Positions 16,376 through 24,738 of a stretch of DNA of 64,000 nucleotides are shown one piece after another. The notes beneath the pieces are model-generated. The model was not told where the DNA came from. It searched no databases and was given only the letters and a program-made list of their open reading frames with translations. Origin of the DNA: MED-G105 sp039819085 (lineage in GTDB: Bacteria; Pseudomonadota; Alphaproteobacteria; Caulobacterales; Parvularculaceae); the NCBI GenBank assembly GCA_039819085.1, contig JBCBSQ010000002.1:239364-303363 (forward strand). The letters are read 5' to 3'. How positions within the stretch are numbered: position 1 is the first letter of the stretch; every line of letters begins with the position of its first letter. Position numbers and translations under genes: made by a program.

Positions 16376-18298
16376 CTAGCCTCGAAGGTCCGGCGGCGTC
16401 GCCTCGTCCGTCAGCGCCTTAATCGCGTCATCAAGCGTCACGACGGTCTGATCTCTCGAGCCAAGGCGGCGGATCGAGAGCTTCTTCTCCTCCGCCTCCC
16501 GCGCGCCAACCACCGCAATCACAGGTACGATCGCAGCGGAATGCTCCCGAACCTTGTAGTTGATCTTCTCGTTCCGAAGATCGGTCTCCACCCGCAAGCC
16601 CGCCGCCTTGAGCGCCGCCGCCGCCTCTTCAGCATACGCATCAGCTTCGGAGGTAATCGTCGCGACGACGACCTGCCGCGGCGCGAGCCATAGCGGCAAT
16701 CTTCCGGCGTAGTGCTCAATCAGAATACCGGTGAAGCGTTCGAGCGACCCGAACAAGGCGCGGTGCAGCATGACGGGTCGATGCCGCTCGCCGTCTTCGC
16801 CGGTGTACGTCGCGTCAAACCGCTCCGGCAGAGTGAAGTCCACCTGAAGCGTCCCGCATTGCCAATCGCGACCGATGGCGTCCCGCAACACGAACTCCAG
16901 CTTCGGACCGTAAAACGCGCCTTCGCCAGGGTTCACGCCATAAGGAAGGCCCGTCGCCTTCAGCGCGTGCATCAACGCGGCTTCGGATTTATCCCAAACC
17001 TCGTCGGCCCCGATCCGGGCTTCCGGCCGATCGGAGAATTTGATCCGCACATCCTCAAATCCGAAGTCCTTGTAGATGTCGAGGATCAGATCGACGACCT
17101 TCAGACATTCATCCTGCAATTGGTCCGGCGTGCAGAAGATATGCGCGTCATCCTGAGTAAAATGGCGCACGCGCATCATGCCATGCAGAGCGCCGGAGGG
17201 CTCATACCGATGGACCTTGCCAAACTCGGCCATGCGCAAAGGCAGCTCCCGATAGGAGCGCCGGCCTTGGTTATAGACCTGCACGCCGCCCGGGCAGTTC
17301 ATCGGCTTCAGCGCGTACTTCCGCTCGTCCGGCATGACGGTGGAGTACATGTTCTCGCCGAACTTCGCGGCGTGCCCTGACGTTTCCCATAAGGAGTAAT
17401 CGAGGAGGTCCGGCGTGTTGATCTCAACATAGCCCGCGGCCTCCTGGCGGCGGCGCATATAGGCGATCAGCTCCTGGAATAACTTCCAGCCATTTGGATG
17501 CCAGAAGATGGAGCCCGGTCCCTCTTCCTGCATGTGGTAAAGGTCCATGACCTTGCCGAGCTTGCGATGGTCGCGCTTCTCCGCCTCCTCCAGGCGATGA
17601 AGGTACGCTTTCAGTTCTTTCTCATCGCGCCAGGCGGTGCCGTAGATCCGCTGAAGCATGGCGTTCCGGTGATCGCCCCGCCAATAGGCGCCGGCGACCT
17701 TCATCAGCTTGAACGCCTTGCCGATATGGCGGGTCGAGGGCAGATGCGGGCCGCGGCAGAGGTCATGCCAGTCCCCGTGAAAGTAAACCTTGATGTCCTC
17801 CGTCTCCGGAAGGTCTGCGATAATCTCGGCCTTGTACGCTTCGCCCATGTCTTTGAAATGCGCAATCGCGTCGCGGCGGTCCCAGACTTCCTTCCGGGTC
17901 GGGCGGTCCTCGTCGACAATCGCCGCCATGCGCGCCTCGATCTTCTCAAGGTCGTCAGTGGAGAAGGGCTCATCGCGCGCAAAGTCGTAATAGAAGCCGT
18001 CCTCGATAACGGGGCCGATGGTCACTTGCGTGCCGGGGAATAGCTCCTGCACCGCCTGCGCAAGCAGGTGCGCGGCGTCGTGGCGGATGAGCTCCAGCGC
18101 GTCCTCGTCGTCGCGGGTGACGATCTCCACGCGCGCATCGGTATCGATCGTCCCGAACAGGTCCGTCAGTTCGCCATCGACGCGCACAGCGAGCGCCTTC
18201 TTGGCGAGGGATTTCGAAATGTCCGCGGCGAGCTCCGCGCCGGTGACCGCGCCGTCGAATTCTCTGACGGCGCCGTCGGGCAAGGTGATGGCGACCAT
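16376..18298 (-). CDS. thrS: Threonine--tRNA ligase
   Basis: 640 residues with full-length bacterial architecture: TGS domain (1-60), editing domain with the Cys-containing CRGPHLPSTRHI, class II catalytic core with MNCPGGVQVYNQ and RYEPSGALHGMMRVRHFTQDD, and anticodon-binding domain (about 535-630). It charges tRNA-Thr and removes mischarged serine. GGAAGA precedes ATG 18298. The short leader upstream (18299-18400) shows no T-box-like structure. Confidence 0.97.
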   Translation of the reverse strand: MVAITLPDGAVREFDGAVTGAELAADISKSLAKKALAVRVDGELTDLFGTIDTDARVEIVTRDDEDALELIRHDAAHLLAQAVQELFPGTQVTIGPVIEDGFYYDFARDEPFSTDDLEKIEARMAAIVDEDRPTRKEVWDRRDAIAHFKDMGEAYKAEIIADLPETEDIKVYFHGDWHDLCRGPHLPSTRHIGKAFKLMKVAGAYWRGDHRNAMLQRIYGTAWRDEKELKAYLHRLEEAEKRDHRKLGKVMDLYHMQEEGPGSIFWHPNGWKLFQELIAYMRRRQEAAGYVEINTPDLLDYSLWETSGHAAKFGENMYSTVMPDERKYALKPMNCPGGVQVYNQGRRSYRELPLRMAEFGKVHRYEPSGALHGMMRVRHFTQDDAHIFCTPDQLQDECLKVVDLILDIYKDFGFEDVRIKFSDRPEARIGADEVWDKSEAALMHALKATGLPYGVNPGEGAFYGPKLEFVLRDAIGRDWQCGTLQVDFTLPERFDATYTGEDGERHRPVMLHRALFGSLERFTGILIEHYAGRLPLWLAPRQVVVATITSEADAYAEEAAAALKAAGLRVETDLRNEKINYKVREHSAAIVPVIAVVGAREAEEKKLSIRRLGSRDQTVVTLDDAIKALTDEATPPDLRG

Positions 18299-18400
18299 GG
18301 GTTCTTCCAGCTATCAGGCGATCGAACCGCGGTCATATACCATGCCGGGCCGCGGTCCAACGAAACGTAGTAATTGTGTAAGGGGTTTTGAGACGCTGCG

Positions 18401-20134
18401 TTAAACGACGCGCGACGTTCGGCCGGCCGACAGCGTCGAAGCGAGCGAGAAAAGCCCGCCCCCGGACGCGCCGGGGAAGAGCGCGAGCGCCGCGGCGTTC
18501 GGGCTCGTCTGGGTGGCGGCGTTCCGCACCGCCAGGAACCGGTCGATCATGCCCTGCCGGCCCTCCTCGGACTGCACGTCATCGAGGGAGAAGAGCTGTT
18601 CGAACCGATCGGCGAGCCGCTCCACCGGCAACTGGTTCAGCTCCTGCGGCAGAGCGTAGGCGGAGAACACGAACTCGCGCAGCGCCGGGTCCGCAAGCAA
18701 ACCGAAATAGCTCTCCACCTCGCCGGCGTTGCGATCGAAGTAGAGCGCGAGGCGCACGTCCGGGTTCTGCTCGCCTTCGTCGATCTCGCGCGACACCGAG
18801 ATATAGCGATCGACGACGTTCAGAAGCTCGCGCTGATCGCGGACATTCGCAAAGCCGTCGCCGACGTCCTCTGTCCGCGTAACGCTGAGCGCGCCCGTGA
18901 CGGCGTCAGTTGAACGCTCCTTGCGCGTGACGCGGGAGAAATCGAACATCGCGCCGAACTCGCGATATTGCGGGTTCTGGAGCCGATTGATCACCGCGTC
19001 CTCGTCTTCGCGATCTTCCGTCATCAGCCGTTCGATCAGGCCTTTTGAGTCAATCTGGCTTTGAAGGTCGAACGCCGTCATCGCGAATTCGAACAGGCGG
19101 CGGTCGTTCAAGAGGTCATCCGCTGACTGAACGCTACCAATATTGGCGAGGAAGTAATCGATTTCCGCCTGCCGATCGGCGGAGACAGCGGGGGCGCCCT
19201 CCGCCTCGGCGAGCGGCGGCGCGGCCTGCAACGAGACCGGCGTGAAGGAAGACGGCGTCGCGATCGATCTCGTCGGCGCAAACCGCGCCTCCAGCCGCGC
19301 ATTGAAGGCGTACTGCTCCGAAAGCCGCCCGAAGGCGACGTCACGCTGGGCGTCAATTGCCGCCTGAGCCTGTTCATCGCCGCCTGCGTCGCCGAACACG
19401 AATGAGCGTACGACGTCGCCATAGCGTTCATTGCCGGGCTGGTTGACGAGCGATTCCGGCGCGTCCGGGTCTTCGGTAAAGATCGTCTCGATGAAGTCGT
19501 CGCGCAAATTCTCCGACGGCAGACCATTCGCCTCGAGGGCGAAATTAATGACGCGGCGGTTCTGCAGAAGCTCTTCAGTCGTTTCAATCTGCGGCGCGGT
19601 CGCTTGGAAGTACGCGATCTCGCGATCCGCCTCAGCGAGGTCAAGAAAGACTTCCCCGCGCTCAACGGGCGTTTGCGCGGCCCGGAATCCGACCGGATTG
19701 TCGCCCGTCCCGACGGCGTTCAGGCGCGCCTCGGCTACTTTTGTATTGCGGAACCGGTCGACGACCGTATCGACGACGTCTTGCGACCGGATCGGCGCAT
19801 TCGTCGTTTCGGAGAAACGAAAGACGCGGACGAAGTCCTCATACCCGGCGTTCTCAAGCTGATTGACCCGCGCGCCGCGATCGTTCGGGTTTTCGCTGAG
19901 GAGCGTGCGCATGAAGCCCCGCGCGTTCGCGTCCACCGGCAGGTCGAACGCCGCCATGGCGAAGTTGAACAGCCGGGGATCCGCCAGGAGGTCGGCGTTT
20001 GAGTTAACGTTTCCGATGTTGCGCCGGAAGTAGTCGATCTCCTCATCAAACTTCGACAAGTCGACGACAGATCGCGTCTGCGCGTTGTCCGCGCGCTCGG
20101 CGGCGAGCCGGTACTGAACTGACGTCGGCAACAT
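18401..20134 (-). CDS. DUF1217-family protein (flagellar-associated), tandem repeats
   Basis: 577 residues built from repeated modules, each containing E(I)xYFxxNI(G)xVxSxxDLLxDxRLFxFAMxAFDL. Clear copies start near residues 31, 168 and 318, with a fourth diverged one near 460. DUF1217 proteins occur in flagellar gene clusters of alphaproteobacteria. The exact role is unknown. It is soluble with no signal peptide. A full TTAA-N7-TTAA CtrA-type site lies 110-124 bp upstream, consistent with cell-cycle control of a flagellar gene. No other flagellar gene lies in the window. Confidence 0.8.
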   Translation of the reverse strand: MLPTSVQYRLAAERADNAQTRSVVDLSKFDEEIDYFRRNIGNVNSNADLLADPRLFNFAMAAFDLPVDANARGFMRTLLSENPNDRGARVNQLENAGYEDFVRVFRFSETTNAPIRSQDVVDTVVDRFRNTKVAEARLNAVGTGDNPVGFRAAQTPVERGEVFLDLAEADREIAYFQATAPQIETTEELLQNRRVINFALEANGLPSENLRDDFIETIFTEDPDAPESLVNQPGNERYGDVVRSFVFGDAGGDEQAQAAIDAQRDVAFGRLSEQYAFNARLEARFAPTRSIATPSSFTPVSLQAAPPLAEAEGAPAVSADRQAEIDYFLANIGSVQSADDLLNDRRLFEFAMTAFDLQSQIDSKGLIERLMTEDREDEDAVINRLQNPQYREFGAMFDFSRVTRKERSTDAVTGALSVTRTEDVGDGFANVRDQRELLNVVDRYISVSREIDEGEQNPDVRLALYFDRNAGEVESYFGLLADPALREFVFSAYALPQELNQLPVERLADRFEQLFSLDDVQSEEGRQGMIDRFLAVRNAATQTSPNAAALALFPGASGGGLFSLASTLSAGRTSRVV

Positions 20135-20243
20135 GGCGCGTGCTCTAGGTTCGGACCGCTGCGACTACGGCCACTCAGATAATCAAGCTTCAGAATAGGT
20201 AGGCGAGGTTTACGCTTCGTTCAGAAGCGCCGGCGCGCCAGCG

Positions 20244-20258
20244 TTAACGACCGGTTAA
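20244..20258. promoter_or_regulatory. CtrA-type box TTAA-N7-TTAA
   Basis: TTAACGACCGGTTAA matches the full CtrA consensus with exact 7-bp spacing. The first TTAA includes the stop codon of the ATP-grasp gene, and the site is 110 bp upstream of the DUF1217 start. It is the only exact full-length match I noticed in the window. Confidence 0.55.
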
Positions 20259-21104
20259 CGTCGCCGCGAGAATGGCGTCGGCGAATGTTTCGGCGGCCTC
20301 CGGCGCGACATGCAAAAAGAGTTCAGGCTCAATGAGTTCAGCTTCCATGAGTTCGAAGCTTAAACCGTCGACGATGGCGTCGATCCGCGCGTAAAGCGGC
20401 GCGATCGGAAGCAGATCGAGAATGGATTTGGCCGCTTCAATTATCGCGCCTTCCGGCTCAACGCGGGTGGTAACGCCGCCATGCTTCTCCTGGACAAGCA
20501 GGCCGCCGGCAGCAGGCTTCTTGTTGACCGCGTGGCTGTACTCGCCGCCAAAGAAAATGATCGACGTCTCGCCGATCTCCGCAATCTCGCGACGCACCGG
20601 TTGCACCATCCCTGAGGCGTTCAGCTTGGCGGCTGCGGCGTTGAGGCCGGCCGCATCGTCACGGGCGACCACCGAAAGCCCGACGCCGCCTAGGCCGAAT
20701 ACTGGTTTGACGACTGCGTCATCGAGGCCGAGCTCGTCCATCGCCGCGGCGATGTCAGGCCCATGCGGGGCGGTGAAGCGGGTCGGCAGCACTGGCGCGC
20801 CCGCCCAGGCGAGCCGCGCAAGATAGCGCTTGGAGAGGTTCCAGCGCATCAGCCGCGGCGGATTGAACACCCTGTCGCGCCCTTCCAGCGCGTTCAGCCA
20901 GGCGAGAAACGCCCGCTCCTGACCAAGATAGTCCCAGGTGGAGCGAACGACGATCGCGTCAGCGCCTTCGTAGGCGGAGATCGGTCCGTTCCAGGGGACT
21001 GCGCGCACGTCCACGCCCCGAGCGGCGAGCGCCGTCGCCGTGAGGCGGTCGCTCGGCTGCAGCTCCGGTTTTTCCCGGCAAGTGGCGAAGGCGATGGTGG
21101 ACAT
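20244..21104 (-). CDS. ATP-grasp ligase, DcsG/RimK-like
   Basis: 286 residues. The N-terminal part has ADAIVVRSTWDYLGQERAFLAWL, then VFNPPRLMRWNLSKRYL, the conserved run of the ATP-grasp family that includes the D-cycloserine synthetase DcsG and glutathione-synthetase-like proteins. The ATP-binding core follows, with VVKPVFGLGGVGLSVV and a late Glu-rich metal site (FELMEAELIEPELFLH). It should form an amide or peptide-like bond at ATP cost, and the substrate is unknown. Its ATG lies 11 bp after the yidD stop, so the two genes form an operon. Confidence 0.82.
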   Translation of the reverse strand: MSTIAFATCREKPELQPSDRLTATALAARGVDVRAVPWNGPISAYEGADAIVVRSTWDYLGQERAFLAWLNALEGRDRVFNPPRLMRWNLSKRYLARLAWAGAPVLPTRFTAPHGPDIAAAMDELGLDDAVVKPVFGLGGVGLSVVARDDAAGLNAAAAKLNASGMVQPVRREIAEIGETSIIFFGGEYSHAVNKKPAAGGLLVQEKHGGVTTRVEPEGAIIEAAKSILDLLPIAPLYARIDAIVDGLSFELMEAELIEPELFLHVAPEAAETFADAILAATLTGR

Positions 21105-21115
21105 TCGACGAAGGA

Positions 21116-21502
21116 CTAGACGTCTTTCTGAGCCCTGTCTGCATTATCTGCGTGCGACGCGGCGCCGTCAGGGACGGCGGACCGCGCCGTCCAGGACCAG
21201 TCGCCATATCGCCAAAAACGCCAGCCCGCAGGCGTAAGCCGATCTGGCGGCGGGTCCCACCCGTGCGAGCCGAAAGGATGGCAGCGGCTGATCCGAGAAA
21301 GCGTCAGCCAAAAGCCGCGCCACGCGCCGTGGCGCCGGAACGCTTCGGCGGCGTAAGCGGAACAAGTCGGCGCATGTCGACATCTGACACCGAGAAACGC
21401 GAACACATGGCTGAGGCTCGCCTGGTACAAGCCGATCAGCCAGATCGCCGCGCGCGCCACAGGACCTCGCGCTCGCGCCTCAAAATCCAGCTTCTTCGAC
21501 AT
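21116..21502 (-). CDS. yidD: Membrane protein insertion efficiency factor YidD
   Basis: 128 residues, a little longer than usual (about 70-110) because of a C-terminal extension. The core is diagnostic: C-RHAPTCSAYAAEAFRRHG, then RISRCHPFGSHGWDPPPD, with the conserved Cys, Pro and His. An amphipathic N-terminal helix lies at about 15-38. YidD helps YidC insert membrane proteins. In most genomes it sits between rnpA and yidC; here it leads a two-gene operon with an ATP-grasp ligase. Confidence 0.9.
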   Translation of the reverse strand: MSKKLDFEARARGPVARAAIWLIGLYQASLSHVFAFLGVRCRHAPTCSAYAAEAFRRHGAWRGFWLTLSRISRCHPFGSHGWDPPPDRLTPAGWRFWRYGDWSWTARSAVPDGAASHADNADRAQKDV

Positions 21503-21827
21503 GCCGCTTAAACCCCGACGCTTGACCCGGCGAGCGGGCGCGCTCGCGCCGTCATCTCAAACCTCGCCGGAGACGTTTCCACCAGTTTCATGGCTCATGA
21601 ACAACCTCTCCGGCGCCTCGCAGAAATCAGACACGAAAAACGGTGCTGAGCGCCTCAAACGGCCGCCGGCTAAACGAAACGTCGGGAAACAGCGCGTCTT
21701 TCAGCTAGTTGCAAAGACGTGGATGAGGACCTTGCTCTTGAGGCGACGCGCAAGCGCTTTTCAAGCGCGGGCGGCGCGTGCAAAAGTCTTGCGTCGAAGA
21801 GCTCTTCGACAGCGAAGGGGGATAGCC
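21503..21827. other. Intergenic region, divergent yidD / GDPD
   Basis: 325 bp between two divergent starts. It holds the 18-bp palindrome described separately and a Shine-Dalgarno AGGGGGA before the GDPD gene. The GDPD reading frame is open back to 21501, but that part lacks protein-like character. Nothing else is recognised. Confidence 0.4.
21793..21810. promoter_or_regulatory. Perfect 18-bp palindrome upstream of GDPD gene
   Basis: GTCGAAGAGCTCTTCGAC is its own reverse complement. It ends a few bases before the Shine-Dalgarno AGGGGGA and 17 bp before ATG 21828. Possible operator or short hairpin controlling the lipoprotein gene. Confidence 0.4.
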
Positions 21828-22952
21828 ATGAAGATGTCTATGCTTGGAGGGCTGACCGGGCTCGGAAAAAGTGCGCGCGCCTGCCGGGCGTTCCGCGCGC
21901 TCTCGGTTGTGTTGGCGCTGTTTGCCGTGTCAGCATGCGGGGGTCCGGAGGAACAGCCGGCGCCGCCGGAAGAATTCGACCTCGCCGAGCCGGAGCAAGC
22001 GCCTTACGAGTGGCCCACGCTCAACGGCGAACCACCCCTCGTCATCGCCCATCGCGGCGCTAGCGGGTATCTGCCGGAGCATACCATTGAGGCCTATGAT
22101 CGCGCGCTCAATCAAGGCGCAGACGCGATTGAGCCTGACCTCGTTATCACTAAGGACGGCGCGCTTATCGCGCGCCATGATCGTTATCTGTCGACGACGA
22201 CGAATGTTGCGGATCTGCCTGAGTTCGCGGATCGCAAACGAGCCGATCCGGACCCGAACGGCGATGGCCGGGTCGACTGGTGGGTTGAGGATTTCACACT
22301 TTCGGAGATCAAGACCCTAAAGGCGCGTCAGCCGCGCGAGGGACGGTCCAAGGAGTTCGACGACCAGTTCGACATTCCGACTTTCAGCGAAGTGCTGCTG
22401 CTCGCAACCGTCCACGCGCAGGAGGAAGGCCGGCCGATCGCCGTTTATCCGGAAACCAAGAACCCCTCTTACTTCGCGTCGATCGAGCTCGATTTTGAGA
22501 CCCCGCTCCTGCTCGCCCTTGAAGGCTTCAATGCGGGCCAGGTGTTTCTTCAATCCTTTGAGCCGGACATCCTCAGGCGCCTGCATGATAAAACACCGGC
22601 GACGGCGATCGTGTTGCTGACGAGCGACCCGGCGACCGTGACCGGCGACGCGCTTGACGAGATTGCCGGCTTCGCAACCGGCATCGGCGTCGCGAAACCA
22701 CTCGTCGTCGACGAGCGCGGCTGCGCGCGGGACCTGGTCGCGGCGGCGCATCAAAGGGGTCTTTTCGTTCACGCATGGACATTCCGTGACGACAGCGCAA
22801 CTGCGTTCGAAGCGAGCGGCGATCCCACGTGCGGCGGCGACGGCGCGCCGGAGACCGCGGAATTGAACGCGCATTTCCGCGCCGGCGTTGACGGCGTCTT
22901 TTCAGATTTTCCAGACACCGCGATCGCCGCGCGCGACGCATTTGACGGCTGA
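21828..22952 (+). CDS. Glycerophosphodiester phosphodiesterase lipoprotein
   Basis: 374 residues from ATG 21828, chosen for the AGGGGGA site. A lipoprotein signal ends in AVSAC with the lipid-bearing Cys37. The TIM-barrel GDPD domain starts LVIAHRGASGYLPEHT (HRG at 75-77), with metal ligands in IEPDL (Glu102, Asp104) and RHD (His117). It cleaves glycerophosphodiesters to glycerol-3-phosphate and an alcohol, probably in the periplasm, as in GlpQ. An insert at 140-153 reads DPDPNGDGRVDWWV and resembles a calcium-binding EF-type loop. First gene of a run of seven exported-protein genes. Confidence 0.9.
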   Translation: MKMSMLGGLTGLGKSARACRAFRALSVVLALFAVSACGGPEEQPAPPEEFDLAEPEQAPYEWPTLNGEPPLVIAHRGASGYLPEHTIEAYDRALNQGADAIEPDLVITKDGALIARHDRYLSTTTNVADLPEFADRKRADPDPNGDGRVDWWVEDFTLSEIKTLKARQPREGRSKEFDDQFDIPTFSEVLLLATVHAQEEGRPIAVYPETKNPSYFASIELDFETPLLLALEGFNAGQVFLQSFEPDILRRLHDKTPATAIVLLTSDPATVTGDALDEIAGFATGIGVAKPLVVDERGCARDLVAAAHQRGLFVHAWTFRDDSATAFEASGDPTCGGDGAPETAELNAHFRAGVDGVFSDFPDTAIAARDAFDG

Positions 22953-22964
22953 GCGCCCGGCTGG

Positions 22965-23010
22965 TCAGCTTAGATCGACGGAAGACGGCCCTACCGGTCG
23001 TTTAAGCTGA
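22965..23010. repeat. Inverted repeat after GDPD gene
   Basis: Arms TCAGCTTA (22965-22972) and TAAGCTGA (23003-23010) surround 30 nt that include CGAC/GTCG-type complementarity. It sits 13 bp after the GDPD stop and may be a terminator or processing hairpin. There is no U-run. Confidence 0.35.
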
Positions 23011-23172
23011 TAGGAAAAGCGCGGGGGTCAGAGAGGCTCTCGCCGGATGTGTTGCTTGTCCTTCTTCAACGTTGTCGCCTTAGATGTATCTAGGTCGCCA
23101 GCCGCCGCGGAGAGGCCCCAATTCCCCCCAACCTTAAGTGGCGGACGTAGCATTCACTTTAGGAGTTCCCCC

Positions 23173-24024
23173 TTGGCAAAATCGAGCCCCCTTCACCTAG
23201 CGCTCATTTGCGCGGCGCTTTGCATCTGCCCGGCCGCCGCCCAAACGACCGAGGAGCAGGCGCCTCAGGAGATCGACGCCGATACGGAAGATCGAGGCGA
23301 TGTCGCGCCGATCGAACTTGAGGCCCCTATCCCTGATCCTGACGCGAAGAATGAGAAGCGGAAGGACAAGGATGATGACGGGGAACCCGAAAAGAAGGCT
23401 GAAGGCGAAAAGCCCAAGTCCGCCCGGCTCGCGGCCGGCGGACGCGTTCTCGCCGAGGCGCGCGCCGCGCTGAAAAAGCGGGGCTGCGCAGCCGCCGCGC
23501 CGGCTTACCGCGTCGCCGCCGCGATGGGCGAAGGCTTTGAAGCCGCCCAACATGAACTTGGCGATTGCCTCCTTGAGATGGAGGGCGAGACCGCCACCGA
23601 GACCGCGCTCTTCCATCAGGAAGGCATGTTCTGGCTCGTTCGCGCTGCGCACGCCGGAAACGCCCGCGCGCAGCGCCGGCTTGCAATTCTGCACGCCTCT
23701 CCCGTCGCCGGCGCGCACGATCCGGTCGCAGCGTTAAGGTGGTCGCTCGCGTATCAAAAAAATCCGGAGGCGGATCTATTCGGAAGAGGGCCCTTGCCAA
23801 GAACCATGGTCGAGGGCCTCAAGCAGGATCTGCCGGAGGCGGTCGTCGCCGATGCGGAGGCGTTTGCGGCGTCGTTCGAAGCGACGCCGCTCGCCGCTTA
23901 CACGCCGCCAAAACGGCCTGGCGACGGTAATAACGCGTCCAGGCCATCCGCCGGGGCGCCCGGCGCCAGAAGGCCGGGCGGCGGCGGTCGGCGCAGACCC
24001 CGAATCCAGCCGATCAGCGGATAA
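23173..24024 (+). CDS. Exported Sel1/TPR-like repeat protein
   Basis: 283 residues from TTG 23173. This start is chosen because AGGAG sits 7 bases upstream and the protein then opens with a clean signal peptide (AKSSPLHLALICAALCICPAAAQ). An acidic/basic low-complexity stretch (about 30-85) precedes a helical region. That region has Sel1-like turns such as GFEAAQHELGDCLLEMEG and FWLVRAAHAGNARAQRRLAILHASP. The tail is Pro/Gly/Arg-rich. Sel1 repeats mediate protein contacts. The partner is unknown. Its 3' end overlaps the convergent next gene by 11 bp. Confidence 0.75.
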   Translation: MAKSSPLHLALICAALCICPAAAQTTEEQAPQEIDADTEDRGDVAPIELEAPIPDPDAKNEKRKDKDDDGEPEKKAEGEKPKSARLAAGGRVLAEARAALKKRGCAAAAPAYRVAAAMGEGFEAAQHELGDCLLEMEGETATETALFHQEGMFWLVRAAHAGNARAQRRLAILHASPVAGAHDPVAALRWSLAYQKNPEADLFGRGPLPRTMVEGLKQDLPEAVVADAEAFAASFEATPLAAYTPPKRPGDGNNASRPSAGAPGARRPGGGGRRRPRIQPISG

Positions 24025-24418
24025 CGACCGTGACCCGGCTCCGGTTGGGTCCATATCGAAAGTATCCGCGGCCGACCGCGTCATAGTAGACGATGGCGCG
24101 GTTCGGACGCGCCGCGCGTCGTCCGCGCCTTGGCCCCTCCCAGACCCAGGCGCTTGCAGGGCACACCGTGACCCGTTCGTCCCGCCGGCTCTCGCGCCGA
24201 TCGACGCGGTCCTCCAATCGGTCGAGCGGACCCCGATCGACGCGCCGGTCACGAACGCTTTCCCGGCGGTCGCGATAGTCCTCGACAAGATCCGGGCACC
24301 GGGCCGCATCAAACCGCCAAGCGCCTGGCGCCGCGCGCGCCGGCGTCGCGACGCATGCATTCGCGGTCAGGACAACAATCGCCGCCGACGCGGCGCAGTG
24401 AAAAATCCCCTTCATCAT
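24014..24418 (-). CDS. Small exported Arg/Asp-rich protein
   Basis: 134 residues. Residues 1-29 form a signal peptide ending in PARAA. The mature part has a run of DRRES/VDRR/LEDRVDRR-type units (about 45-82), a probable charged helix, then CPASAWVWEGP and a beta-rich tail (YFRYGPNRSRVTVVIR). Two Cys in the mature part could pair. I do not recognise a family. Similar charged secreted proteins are common in alphaproteobacteria. Converges on the Sel1-like gene. Confidence 0.65.
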   Translation of the reverse strand: MMKGIFHCAASAAIVVLTANACVATPARAAPGAWRFDAARCPDLVEDYRDRRESVRDRRVDRGPLDRLEDRVDRRESRRDERVTVCPASAWVWEGPRRGRRAARPNRAIVYYDAVGRGYFRYGPNRSRVTVVIR

Positions 24419-24738
24419 ATCTCCTCGTAAGCAAGCCCGCCGCTGACAACGGCCGGGAAACGCCCGCAGCTAAGGGTTCAACGCCGCGTCCGGCGCCGAT
24501 CAGTCGCTCGGTGGCTGAATTTTTTGATCGGAGCAGACGCCGCTGATGGACCCTGGAACACCGCCTAGCGGCCCTGCGTTGACTGCAAGATGCATCGGGC
24601 GCCGCAAATTCTACCGTTGGGGCGTGGCGCCCATGGGGGCGAAGAGATTAATGAAAGTTAAGCTTGGCCGTTGCCAGACGGTCAACGCCGCTCCGACAGG
24701 GCGGCATTCGTGGCGTTTGTATGGTGGGAGCGTAAAAC
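24419..24738. other. 320-bp region upstream of VPLPA-CTERM gene
   Basis: No gene seen. It contains a weak hairpin followed by TTTTTT near 24500-24526. It also has a TTAA-N6-TTAA element (24648-24661) that misses CtrA spacing by one base, and GGTGGGAG ahead of the gene's ATG. This is probably a long 5' leader plus the promoter of the small divergent gene. Confidence 0.35.

Noticed and set aside
24648..24661. TTAA-N6-TTAA upstream of a VPLPA-CTERM gene
   Set aside because: Spacing is 6, not the 7 required for CtrA.
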